Source of the DNA: JBCBRD01 sp039819785
Lineage (GTDB): Bacteria; Pseudomonadota; Alphaproteobacteria; Rhizobiales; Hyphomicrobiaceae
Assembly: GCA_039819785.1 (NCBI GenBank)
Contig: JBCBRH010000041.1
Span: 1 to 30,597, forward strand
Direction: 5' to 3'
DNA: 30,597 nt
Position 1 is the stretch's first letter. Each line of letters starts with the position of its first letter. The notes below the pieces were generated by a model. The model was not told where the DNA came from. It ran no database searches and saw only the letters and a program-made list of their open reading frames with translations. This document shows positions 23,854-30,597 of the stretch, one piece after another. The translations under genes were made by a program, and so were the position numbers.

Positions 23854-24855
23854 TCAGAGCTTGCGCAATTCAACCGTTTCAATGGTGTGATCAGAGCCCT
23901 TCCGCAGAACAAGGCGCGCCCTGGTACGGCTCGGGACAATATTGTCAGTGAGGTTTTTCAAGTTAATCGACCGCCAGATCTGCAATGCCCGCGACCGGGC
24001 ATGGGCATCACTCAAATACGCATACTGGTGAAAATAGGCCTCCGGGTCACGAAAAGCTGTTTCCCGCAATTTCATAAAACGGTCCACGTACCATTTCTCG
24101 ATCAACTCCGGATCAGCATCCAGATAAATCGTGAAATCAAAGAAGTCCGATATAAACGGGATCGTTTCACCATTCTTTGGCAGCCGTGCCGGCTGCAGAA
24201 CATTCAAGCCCTCAACAATCAGTATGTCCGGCCGCTCGATTACAACCTTTTCGCCCTCAACAATGTCATAGAGAAAATGCGAGTAGAGCGGCGCCTCGAC
24301 TTGCTCACAACCTGATTTGATATCGGCCAGGAACCGCCGCAAACGTTGTGCGTCAAAACTTTCGGGAAACCCCTTTCGGCCCATCAGGCCCATGCGCTTC
24401 AATTCACTGTTAGGATAGAGAAAACCATCGGTCGTTACGAGATCAACCCTGGGATGGTCGGGCCAACGCGCCAGCAATGCCTTCAGCACGCGGGCCGTCG
24501 TGCTTTTACCCACGGCCACGGACCCTGCAATCCCGATAATAAAGGGCACCTTGAAATCGCGATGACCAAGAAACCTAGCCGAAACCGCATGCAATTCCTG
24601 TGACGCAGCCACGTAGAGGTTGAGCAGCCGGGACATCGGCAGATAGATCTCCTCGACCTCTGCCATGGACAGGTTTTCGATCAACCCCGATAGCTCATCC
24701 AGCTCGCGGGGAACCAGTGTCATCGGCGTATCGGCACGCAGTTTGGCCCATTCAGCACGACTGAACCGACGGTAGGGTGAAAACGATGCCACACCATCGG
24801 AACTGTTGGCCGACGCCAACGTCGGGCCTGGAATTGGCTTAGATAACACGCTCAT
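23854..24855 (-). CDS. coaA: Pantothenate kinase, type I
   Basis: CoaA catalyses the first and rate-setting step of coenzyme A synthesis. The 333 residues match bacterial type I PanK: Walker A G-S-V-A-V-G-K-S (111-118), D-L-V-T-T-D-G-F-L-Y-P, R-K-G-F-P-E-S-F-D and the C-terminal N-L-x-x-N-I-x-P-S-R-x-R-A. The start overlaps the hisE stop (ATGA), so the pair is translationally coupled. This hisE-coaA pairing is typical of Hyphomicrobiales, where it closes the his operon. Confidence 0.96.
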   Translation of the reverse strand: MSVLSKPIPGPTLASANSSDGVASFSPYRRFSRAEWAKLRADTPMTLVPRELDELSGLIENLSMAEVEEIYLPMSRLLNLYVAASQELHAVSARFLGHRDFKVPFIIGIAGSVAVGKSTTARVLKALLARWPDHPRVDLVTTDGFLYPNSELKRMGLMGRKGFPESFDAQRLRRFLADIKSGCEQVEAPLYSHFLYDIVEGEKVVIERPDILIVEGLNVLQPARLPKNGETIPFISDFFDFTIYLDADPELIEKWYVDRFMKLRETAFRDPEAYFHQYAYLSDAHARSRALQIWRSINLKNLTDNIVPSRTRARLVLRKGSDHTIETVELRKL

Positions 24856-25187
24856 GCTTTTGCCGCAGATGCGCCCCTTGCAGCTTTCTCATCCAGTCCG
24901 GATTGGCCCATACGCCCTTCCAGAACGGCCAAGACATCGCCAATGGCAATCCCGCGTGCCTCCAAAAGGACGAGCAGATGAAACAACAGATCAGCGGATT
25001 CAGAGCGCAGCGCCGCATCGGACTGTCCAACGCCGGCGATCACCGTCTCGACGGCTTCCTCACCCAGTTTCTTGGCGCAACGTTCCACACCGCCATCAAG
25101 CAACTGGCGCGTATAGGAAGTATCCCCGCTGGAGGTTCGCCGCGACTTGATCGTTGCAGCAAGATCGAAAAGTGTCGTCTCACCCAT
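24852..25187 (-). CDS. hisE: Phosphoribosyl-ATP pyrophosphohydrolase
   Basis: HisE catalyses the second step of histidine synthesis, PR-ATP to PR-AMP. The 111-residue all-alpha enzyme shows the MazG-like metal-binding pattern K-K-L-G-E-E-A-V-E-T-V and E-S-A-D-L-L-F-H-L-L-V-L-L. I chose the ATG at 25187 because an AAGG site lies upstream and the length is right; the frame is open to 25250. No other his gene is near: parB lies upstream on the same strand, 226 bases away, so the hisE-coaA pair has been detached from the his cluster or the cluster is elsewhere. Confidence 0.93.
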   Translation of the reverse strand: MGETTLFDLAATIKSRRTSSGDTSYTRQLLDGGVERCAKKLGEEAVETVIAGVGQSDAALRSESADLLFHLLVLLEARGIAIGDVLAVLEGRMGQSGLDEKAARGASAAKA

Positions 25188-25341
25188 GAGGGGACCTTTT
25201 AACTGGATGCAAGACGCAACGGCGACAAGCGTCTCGTGTCGTGCGCGCAATGTCGCAATCCAGCAATTCGCACGCCCCGGGTCAAGCAGGCCACAGGTCT
25301 AAATATAAATCGGTGTGAAGCAACTGCTCTCTTAACAGGTC

Positions 25342-25393
25342 CTAGGCTGAGTTTTGACACGCCTAAAACCAGTTCACGACAAGTAAAGCCTAG
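25342..25393. repeat. Spaced inverted repeat between parB and hisE
   Basis: CTAGGCT at 25342-25348 is mirrored by AGCCTAG at 25387-25393. The 38 bases between contain no other perfect stem. It might be a termination structure after parB or part of the hisE promoter region; neither is strongly supported. Confidence 0.3.
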
Positions 25394-25413
25394 CGCGTGC
25401 CACCCTCTATGGT

Positions 25414-26496
25414 CTAGCTGGGTTTCCCGCCCTGGAGCCTGGCACGAATCCAATCCAGCTGGTCAAAATTGCCATATTTGACGACAAGCGTCCCGCTTTC
25501 GCCTGAGCCCCGTTTAATTTCGACCTTGAGCCCGAGCGCGTCAGTCAGCTCCTTCTCAAATGCCCGTGTATCGGCATCTTTCTCGCGGGTGCGCCGAACG
25601 GTCGACCCTGGCCCAGCCCCCAACCCGCCAGACTGAACGAGGGCCTCGACGGCCCGAACGTTCAGATCATCCTTAATGATCCGGTCTGCAAGAATATCCG
25701 CATCGGCACGACCGATCAGCGCGCGAGCATGACCCGCCGTCAAATCGCCCGACTGGACAAGCGCCTGAACACCCTCCGGAAGCCGCAGCAATCGCAGCGT
25801 ATTTGCGACATGCGAGCGGCTCTTGCCGATAATCTCTGACAGCTTTTCCTGACTGTAATCAAACCGTTCGATCAGCTCGCGATAGCCAGCCGCTTCTTCG
25901 ATCGAGTTTAAATCGGCACGCTGGACGTTCTCGATGATCGCCAGCTCCAGAACTTCCTTATCGTCCAACTCCCGGACGATAACGGGGACCTTATGCAAAC
26001 CGGCTTTTTGAGCAGCCCGCCACCGTCGCTCCCCTGCTACAATCTCAAAGTGCCCCGGATGCATGGGATCCGGCCGGGCGACAATCGGCTGAACCAGCCC
26101 CTTGGCACGAATGGAATCAGCCAGTTCGGCCAGATCATCCTCGGGAAACACCTTGCGAGGGTTAAACTTTCCGCCCCGCAACAAATCGACATCGACCAAT
26201 TCCTGACGGCCTTCGGGCGGCAGCGGCCCCTTGTTGGAGACCACCTGAGGCGTTGCGCGCGACATATCGGACCCCTGCGCCATAGTCTTCGTCGATCCAT
26301 TGATCGTGGACACGCCGAGCCCCGCTGGTTGCCTTGCACCCGTCTGATCATCGGGCGCAACCTTGAGCGTATCGTTGCCAGGCACTTTCGAAAAGGCAGG
26401 CGGTGCCGATCCATTCCCGGCCGCGCTCGGTTTCACCTCGCCAATCAAAGAAGCAAGTCCACGCCCAAGTCGACTGCGCTGTGCCGGTTCACCCAT
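25414..26496 (-). CDS. parB: Chromosome partitioning protein ParB
   Basis: ParB is a CTP-dependent DNA clamp that loads at parS and spreads. The 360 residues include the N-terminal ParA-activating peptide (R-L-G-R-G-L-A-S-L-I-G-E, 9-20), a disordered stretch to about 97, the CTP-binding G-E-R-R-W-R-A-A box (155-162), E-N-V-Q-R-A-D-L-N-S-I-E-E-A, the parS-binding HTH (about 205-235, I-I-G-K-S-R-S-H-V-A-N) and a C-terminal dimerisation domain. It lies 153 bases downstream of parA, rather far for this pair, with a short tandem repeat between them. Two parS-like sites lie within 4 kb. Confidence 0.97.
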   Translation of the reverse strand: MGEPAQRSRLGRGLASLIGEVKPSAAGNGSAPPAFSKVPGNDTLKVAPDDQTGARQPAGLGVSTINGSTKTMAQGSDMSRATPQVVSNKGPLPPEGRQELVDVDLLRGGKFNPRKVFPEDDLAELADSIRAKGLVQPIVARPDPMHPGHFEIVAGERRWRAAQKAGLHKVPVIVRELDDKEVLELAIIENVQRADLNSIEEAAGYRELIERFDYSQEKLSEIIGKSRSHVANTLRLLRLPEGVQALVQSGDLTAGHARALIGRADADILADRIIKDDLNVRAVEALVQSGGLGAGPGSTVRRTREKDADTRAFEKELTDALGLKVEIKRGSGESGTLVVKYGNFDQLDWIRARLQGGKPS

Positions 26497-26620
26497 TTAA
26501 CTTCAATGCCCCTTATTTCCGTCCTTAAGCACGACCACTGGACGATGACCCGGACCTGCTCCGACACCCCAGCAAGTGCGCTGCAGTCATCCCCATGACC
26601 AAGCACAGCGCATCGTATCA

Positions 26621-26659
26621 GGCCGCCCACGTTTCAGGCCGCCCACGTTTCAGGCCGCC
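26621..26659. repeat. Tandem 16-bp repeat at the parA stop codon
   Basis: GGCCGCCCACGTTTCA occurs at 26621-26636 and again at 26637-26652, with a third partial copy (7 bases) at 26653-26659 inside the last parA codons. The parA stop (26650-26652) lies in the second copy. Slippage duplication is the simplest origin. Confidence 0.9.
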
Positions 26660-27495
26660 TTGTAATGCCGTTCCCGCTCAATAATCTCCGTCGCCAACTC
26701 GATATAGGCTTGGCTACCAGCGCACTCATAATCATAAAGCAGCAACGGCTTGCCGTGCGATGGCGCTTCCGCAACCCTGGTATTGCGTGGAATAACCGTC
26801 GCATAGACCTTTGAGCCAAAGAATGACCGAACGTTTTCAGCAACCTCTTTGGACAACGTCGTACGAGCATCATGCATGGTGAGCACCACGCCCTGGATCT
26901 CCAGCGTTGGATGAAGAGACGCTCTGATCTGCTCGATGGATTCGCGAAGCTGCGAAATCCCCTCCAGCGCGAAAAACTCGCATTGCACAGGCACCAGAAC
27001 GCCCTGTGACGCCGTTAAGGCATTGATCGTCAGCAGACTCAGCGAAGGAGGACAATCGACGAGAATGTAGGTATATTGCTCTCCGGCCGGCCAAGTCCGC
27101 ACATCCGCGAGCAGGCGCTCCATCGCGCCCCGCATCGCAAAGAACTTATCTTCGCGCTGCTCAAGCTCCTGCTGCAGGCCGACAAGATCGCCGTTCGCCG
27201 GGACAATATGCAGATTTGGGATTGCGGTTTTTTGGCTCGCCGATTGGAACGTGGCCCCACCAACAATCGCATCATATGTCGTCAGCTCGCGCGCGCCGGC
27301 ATCAACTCCGAGGCCGGTCGACGCATTGCCCTGTGGGTCCAGGTCGATCACCAAAACCCGCTCACCGACAGCAGCCAGCGCTGTCGACAGATTAATGGCA
27401 GTCGTTGTCTTCCCAACGCCGCCCTTCTGGTTCGTGATAGCGAGGACGCGCGGTCCTCCGGGCCAGCCAATGGCCCCGTTCTGTGCCCCGTTCAC
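26650..27495 (-). CDS. parA: Chromosome partitioning ATPase ParA
   Basis: This is the Walker-type ATPase that forms the gradient used to pull ParB-parS complexes. The 281 residues carry the deviant Walker A K-G-G-V-G-K-T (24-30), switch I D-L-D-P-Q-G-N-A-S-T-G-L-G and Walker B I-L-V-D-C-P-P-S-L-S-L-L-T, plus the nonspecific DNA-binding C-terminal region. Translation starts at GTG 27495, preceded by AGGGGGAT 8 bases upstream. Its place after rsmG is the canonical mnmG-rsmG-parA-parB order. Confidence 0.97.
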   Translation of the reverse strand: MNGAQNGAIGWPGGPRVLAITNQKGGVGKTTTAINLSTALAAVGERVLVIDLDPQGNASTGLGVDAGARELTTYDAIVGGATFQSASQKTAIPNLHIVPANGDLVGLQQELEQREDKFFAMRGAMERLLADVRTWPAGEQYTYILVDCPPSLSLLTINALTASQGVLVPVQCEFFALEGISQLRESIEQIRASLHPTLEIQGVVLTMHDARTTLSKEVAENVRSFFGSKVYATVIPRNTRVAEAPSHGKPLLLYDYECAGSQAYIELATEIIERERHYKAA

Positions 27496-27605
27496 GGGTT
27501 GATCCCCCTAAAGTGCTTCTGCCGACGCACACAACAGTCCCCAGATCAAAAGCACGCCCAATACGTTTCAAAAACACCAGACGCTTTGCGCCACTCCGAG
27601 CACTG

Positions 27606-28247
27606 TCACCTAACCGCCAAGGACGTCACGACAACGATCCGCCCCTCGGGATCGGTCACACTCGGCACCAGGTCAAACTCAAACGCAAAGTCATGTTCCG
27701 CCTCTTTAATCTCCACTTCCACGTCACGGCCCTTGAGAAACAGTGCCGTCGTCTGCGGAGAGAAATAGGGTTCGGCGTATCCCAGCAACTTGTGCATAGG
27801 CGCCAACGCACGTGCGGTAACAATGTTGACGGTTTCGAAACTACTCTGATTTGCATGGTACTCGATTCGCGCGACGTCAATGTCCACAGGTACGTCAACC
27901 TTCCGAGAAACTTCTCTAAGGAAAGCCGCTTTACGCTGGTCAGACTCAACGAGGTGGACTTTATCTCCGCCGCCGGAGCGGGTTGCCCCGGCACGCAGGA
28001 TCGCGATCACGAGACCCGGAAATCCAGCCCCTGACCCCAGATCCACGAGACAAACTGTCGTCTCCGGCACCATGCCTACGACCTGAGCGCTGTCAGCAAA
28101 ATGCCGGTACCACAAGTCATCAACGGACTTCGGGGAGATTAAATTGATTTTCCTCTGCCATTGCAGAAGCGTATCAGCATAAATATCAAGACGCTCAATC
28201 GTTTCACGTGAAACGCCAAAGTATTCGATAAATTGAGTGCGATCCAA
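27606..28247 (-). CDS. rsmG: 16S rRNA (guanine-527-N7)-methyltransferase RsmG
   Basis: RsmG methylates G527 of 16S rRNA. The 213 residues contain L-Q-W-Q-R-K-I-N-L-I-S, the SAM-binding loop D-L-G-S-G-A-G-F-P-G (69-78), V-E-S-D-Q-R-K-A-A-F-L and A-R-A-L-A-P. The only start upstream of the conserved region is TTG at 28247: an in-frame TGA lies two codons before it, and no in-frame ATG or GTG precedes the conserved core. The ribosome binding site is weak, so low expression or coupling to mnmG (28 bases upstream) is likely. Codons 11-15 (G-V-S-R-E-T region) are a parS site. Confidence 0.94.
   Translation of the reverse strand: MDRTQFIEYFGVSRETIERLDIYADTLLQWQRKINLISPKSVDDLWYRHFADSAQVVGMVPETTVCLVDLGSGAGFPGLVIAILRAGATRSGGGDKVHLVESDQRKAAFLREVSRKVDVPVDIDVARIEYHANQSSFETVNIVTARALAPMHKLLGYAEPYFSPQTTALFLKGRDVEVEIKEAEHDFAFEFDLVPSVTDPEGRIVVVTSLAVR
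28201..28214. promoter_or_regulatory. parS site inside rsmG
   Basis: GTTTCACGTGAAAC is a perfect 14-bp palindrome identical to the core of the bacterial parS consensus (TGTTTCACGTGAAACA); only the outermost bases differ. parS within rsmG next to parAB is a common arrangement. Confidence 0.93.
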
Positions 28248-28275
28248 TACTCAAATTCCAGTTGAAGAGCGCGCC

Positions 28276-30177
28276 TCAAGCAGACACTTTGATATCTGAT
28301 TTCTTGACCCGAATGGCAATCAGCGTCAGCGCTGCAGGCGTCAGCCCTTCAATCCGGGCCGCCTGCGCCAGAGTTGCCGGACGATGCTGCGTGAGCTTCT
28401 GGCTGACCTCTGTCGACAACCCCGGAATGGCTGAATAGTCAAAATCCGCCGGGATACGAACAGCCTCATCACGGCGCAATTGAACGACGTCCTGTTCCTG
28501 TCGGGCCACATACGCAGCATATCTTGCATCAATCGCGAGCTGGTCCGCGATGGGTTTGGGCACGCTTTCAAGCTCCGGCCAGATGCCGATGAGCTGCGAG
28601 AGGCTCACGCCAGGCATTGCCAACAGGTCCAACACGTCCCGTTTGCGGCCATCCTTGTTCAGTTTCAGCCCGTGCTTTTCAGCTTCCTGCGGCGACAACG
28701 AACACTGACCAAACAGGTCGCGACCCGCGGCAAGTTCCGCCGTTTTCGCCCCAAAGGAAGCTGCACGGTCGGCACCGATACATCCAAGTGCCATCCCCAA
28801 CGGTGTAAGACGCTGGTCTGCGTTGTCCGCCCGCAGTTTCAAGCGATACTCCGCCCGCGACGTAAACATCCGGTAGGGCTCGCTCACCCCGCGCGTCGTC
28901 AGGTCATCAATCATGACGCCGACGTACCCATCCGCCCGCGACACGACAAATGGCTCAAATCTGCCGCCGGAACCGGCAGGCACATCAGCCGCACGCACAG
29001 CATTGATCCCGGCAATGAGACCCTGCGCACCCGCCTCTTCGTAGCCCGTGGTCCCATTGATCTGACCAGCCAGAAACAGTCCGGGCAGGCTTTCCACTTC
29101 GAGCGCAGGCGTCAGCGCGCGCGGATCAACGTAGTCATACTCAATGGCATACCCAGGCCGCATGATATCCACCCGCTCCAAACCTGGGATGGTACGGATC
29201 ATCAGTGCTTGGACATCCTCGGGAAGCGATGTCGAAATACCGTTGGGGTAGACGGTCGGATCGTCGAGGCCTTCAGGCTCCAGGAAGATCTGATGCGAAC
29301 TGCGATCAGCAAACCGCACCACTTTGTCTTCAATCGACGGGCAATACCTCGGTCCAACACTGTCGATGTCACCCGAATACATGGGCGCCCGCGACAGATT
29401 CTCACGAATAATGGCGTGCGTCTGATCGGTGGTATGCGTGATCCCACATGAGATCTGGTGGACAGTGATGCTGTCGGTGAGAAACGAGAACGGGACGGGC
29501 GGGTCATCCGCCGCCTGCATCTCAAGCACGTCCCATTTGATTGTTCGCCCATCAAGGCGCGCGGGCGTACCGGTCTTTAGCCGCCCCATCGGCAACCCGA
29601 GACCATAGAGCCGCTCAGACAACTTCAAAGCAGGCGCTTCCCCTGCCCGGCCTGCCGAGACCTTTTTCTCTCCGATATGGATCAGACCATTAAGGAACGT
29701 CCCGGTCGTCAGAACCACGGCTCCGCTCCGAAGGACGCGCCCATCTGCGCAAATGACACCAACGCAGCGGCTGTCCTCGACAAGCAGATCCTCGACGCCT
29801 GCTTCCACGACGCACAAACCATCCTGTGCGGCGATCTCGCGCTGCATCGCCTCGCGGTAAAGCTTCCGGTCAGCCTGAGCACGCGGCCCCTGAACCGCCG
29901 GCCCTTTTGACCGATTGAGCAACCTGAATTGAATGCCAGCCCGATCACCCACCCGCGCCATCAAGCCATCGAGCGCATCAATCTCGCGAACGAGATGCCC
30001 TTTCCCCAAGCCACCAATGGCGGGATTGCAAGACATCTCTCCAATGGTGGCCGCCTTGTGGGTGACCAGCGCGGTCCGCGCACCCATGCGTGCAGCAGCC
30101 GCGGCAGCCTCCGTGCCAGCATGCCCACCACCCACGACGATCACGTCAAACGTAGTTTTTGAAGTCGATGTATCCAT
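28276..30177 (-). CDS. mnmG: tRNA uridine-34 carboxymethylaminomethyl-modifying enzyme MnmG
   Basis: MnmG (GidA) with MnmE makes the cmnm5 modification of wobble U34. The 633-residue product is full length. The FAD-binding motif G-G-G-H-A-G (16-21) follows D-V-I-V-V. Family blocks include C-N-P-A-I-G-G-L-G-K-G-H-L-V, L-K-T-G-T-P-A-R-L, R-Y-C-P-S-I-E-D-K-V, G-Q-I-N-G-T-T-G-Y-E-E-A and the C-terminal helical MnmE-binding domain. I chose the ATG at 30177 because it begins the family region; the frame stays open to 30411, but that stretch contains a parS-like site and no conserved sequence. The usual upstream partner mnmE is absent; a 279-base spacer and the repeated gene fragment take its place. 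Confidence 0.97.
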   Translation of the reverse strand: MDTSTSKTTFDVIVVGGGHAGTEAAAAAARMGARTALVTHKAATIGEMSCNPAIGGLGKGHLVREIDALDGLMARVGDRAGIQFRLLNRSKGPAVQGPRAQADRKLYREAMQREIAAQDGLCVVEAGVEDLLVEDSRCVGVICADGRVLRSGAVVLTTGTFLNGLIHIGEKKVSAGRAGEAPALKLSERLYGLGLPMGRLKTGTPARLDGRTIKWDVLEMQAADDPPVPFSFLTDSITVHQISCGITHTTDQTHAIIRENLSRAPMYSGDIDSVGPRYCPSIEDKVVRFADRSSHQIFLEPEGLDDPTVYPNGISTSLPEDVQALMIRTIPGLERVDIMRPGYAIEYDYVDPRALTPALEVESLPGLFLAGQINGTTGYEEAGAQGLIAGINAVRAADVPAGSGGRFEPFVVSRADGYVGVMIDDLTTRGVSEPYRMFTSRAEYRLKLRADNADQRLTPLGMALGCIGADRAASFGAKTAELAAGRDLFGQCSLSPQEAEKHGLKLNKDGRKRDVLDLLAMPGVSLSQLIGIWPELESVPKPIADQLAIDARYAAYVARQEQDVVQLRRDEAVRIPADFDYSAIPGLSTEVSQKLTQHRPATLAQAARIEGLTPAALTLIAIRVKKSDIKVSA

Positions 30178-30288
30178 CGCCAAAGACGTAGTCGAAACCT
30201 CGCCTGACGCAAGCCCGAAGTCAGGAGAGTGCCCTTGGCTCAATCCCGCAACCCTCAGAGTCAACCTGTGATCTCTCCCATCCACAAT

Positions 30289-30304
30289 TGATTCATGTGA
30301 AACA
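30289..30304. promoter_or_regulatory. Near-consensus parS upstream of mnmG
   Basis: TGATTCATGTGAAACA matches the 16-base parS consensus at 14 positions; the right half-site is perfect. It lies about 2.1 kb from the perfect site in rsmG, a typical parS cluster spacing. Confidence 0.65.
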
Positions 30305-30334
30305 ACGGAGAAGATTTGCGTGCGATCAAATGAA

Positions 30335-30372
30335 AAAAAGCCCCCGCCCCATGTTTGATGGGAGAAGGGGCC
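30335..30372 (-). terminator. Terminator-like element after the right-end gene fragment
   Basis: On the minus strand GGCCCC is followed 16 bases later by GGGGC, then GGGGGC and a run of seven T. The stem is short with a long loop, so it is a weak candidate, but the T tract and position after the fragment's stop fit. Confidence 0.45.
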
Positions 30373-30436
30373 ATGTCGAAGACAAGCAAGGTAAAGACCG
30401 GTCGGAGACATGCAAAAAGAAACTCATGTCGGAGAC
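30372..30436. repeat. Three imperfect 12-bp repeats
   Basis: CATGTCGAAGAC (30372-30383), CCGGTCGGAGAC (30398-30409) and CATGTCGGAGAC (30425-30436) are spaced 26-27 bases apart. Each holds a GTC-N3-GAC core with mirror arms. Role unknown. Confidence 0.5.
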
Positions 30437-30454
30437 GCGCCGTCCAAGCCTAGA

Positions 30455-30580
30455 TTTTACTTTCCTGCGATCTGGCGGGCGGCTTTGGAGTTTGTGAGGC
30501 CGGCTTTGACGAGTGCCTTAACGCATGTGTGTGAGAGGTTCGAACCGTTCTTGCGGAAGCACTGCTTGACGGCTGGTGTG
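30455..30580. repeat. Right arm of the 126-bp inverted repeat
   Basis: It is the exact reverse complement of 1-126. The window continues 17 bases beyond it, where the left copy is cut off by the edge. Confidence 0.95.
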
Positions 30581-30597
30581 CCTGGAGCGTGCTGCGA
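30457..30597 (-). CDS. 3' fragment of the repeated short Cys-containing gene (right copy)
   Basis: The last 46 codons of the same gene as at 2-124 are visible on the opposite strand, with six more residues (S-Q-H-A-P-G) at the N-terminal side. The added P-G before T-P-A-V-K-Q-C strengthens the resemblance to bacterial Cys-rich repeats, whose units read P-G-G-G-R-x-x-x-C. The start lies outside the window. The product has no assigned function. The two copies point toward each other across the whole window. Confidence 0.5.
   Translation of the reverse strand, partial: SQHAPGTPAVKQCFRKNGSNLSHTCVKALVKAGLTNSKAARQIAGK

Larger units (their letters stand above)
30178..30456. other. Upstream region of mnmG
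   Basis: These 279 bases hold no convincing gene. They contain a near-consensus parS (30289-30304), a terminator-like element for the right-end fragment (about 30335-30372) and three 12-bp imperfect repeats (30372-30436). The mnmG promoter should lie here; I see no clear -35/-10 pair. Confidence 0.55.

Noticed and set aside
28480..29451. 323-codon plus-strand frame inside mnmG
   Set aside because: It is antisense to a full-length conserved enzyme; the product is His/Arg-rich and resembles nothing.
30279..30287. Single DnaA-box-like word near the parS site upstream of mnmG
   Set aside because: It is one degenerate match without a cluster or A+T-rich unwinding element; not enough for an origin.
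30178..30411. In-frame 78-codon extension upstream of the mnmG ATG
   Set aside because: It contains the parS-like site and part of a terminator-like element, has no MnmG family similarity, and would make the protein far longer than usual.
1..30597. Circular element (plasmid or phage) because both ends match
   Set aside because: The ends match in inverted and not direct orientation, and the content is chromosomal core genes with no plasmid or phage functions.

Overview
The window is bacterial chromosomal DNA from an alphaproteobacterium, most likely of the Hyphomicrobiales (Rhizobiales) type. The case rests on gene content and order: aminotransferase-ftsK-lolA; a cyclic-nucleotide-domain gene beside a CenR/OtpR-type response regulator; amtB-glnK-tesB next to a UbiH-family gene; leuS-lptE-holA facing mnmG-rsmG-parA-parB; and a hisE-coaA pair. 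Almost all of the DNA is vegetative core genome. I see no transposase, phage, CRISPR, rRNA or tRNA gene.

Layout. (1) 1-126 and 30455-30580 are perfect inverted copies of the 3' end of one short Cys-containing gene, so both window ends lie in a repeated gene. (2) 127-6145 (+): a hairpin-rich leader, a DapC-like aminotransferase, ftsK and lolA. (3) 6146-6507: no gene, but a promoter-like pair, three hairpins with C-rich loops and a terminator, together a candidate small RNA. (4) 6508-8524: a stand-alone cyclic-nucleotide domain gene and cenR-like regulator (-), then a divergent L,D-transpeptidase (+), an envelope-regulation cluster. (5) 8525-11632 (-): tesB and the nitrogen pair glnK-amtB, with a sigma54-type promoter in front of glnK. 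(6) 11743-15944: a UbiH-family hydroxylase (+), a two-gene unit of an HTH/GrlR-like regulator plus rimM (-), pyrE (+), and a conserved unknown (-). (7) 16034-22553: yggS (-), leuS-lptE-holA (+), and a PfkB adenosine kinase (+). (8) 22892-23665: a small AT-hook protein of unknown role (+), ended by a strong bidirectional terminator. (9) 23854-30177 (-): mnmG, rsmG, parA, parB, hisE, coaA, with one perfect parS core inside rsmG and one near-consensus parS upstream of mnmG. This marks a chromosome segregation centre that is probably near the origin.

How the genes work together. FtsK and ParAB-parS serve chromosome segregation. MnmG, RsmG, LeuS, RimM and YggS serve translation and cofactor homeostasis. 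LolA, LptE, the L,D-transpeptidase and the CenR-like regulator serve the envelope. GlnK-AmtB serves ammonium uptake. Several usual neighbours are missing: mnmE is not upstream of mnmG, rimM lies outside the rpsP-trmD-rplS context, and hisE-coaA lies outside the his operon.

No large unknown system is visible. The least explained elements are the HTH/GrlR-like regulator coupled to rimM (with a palindrome over its promoter and an apparently leaderless start), the AT-hook protein, the C-loop candidate RNA, the dapC leader, and the repeated gene at both ends.
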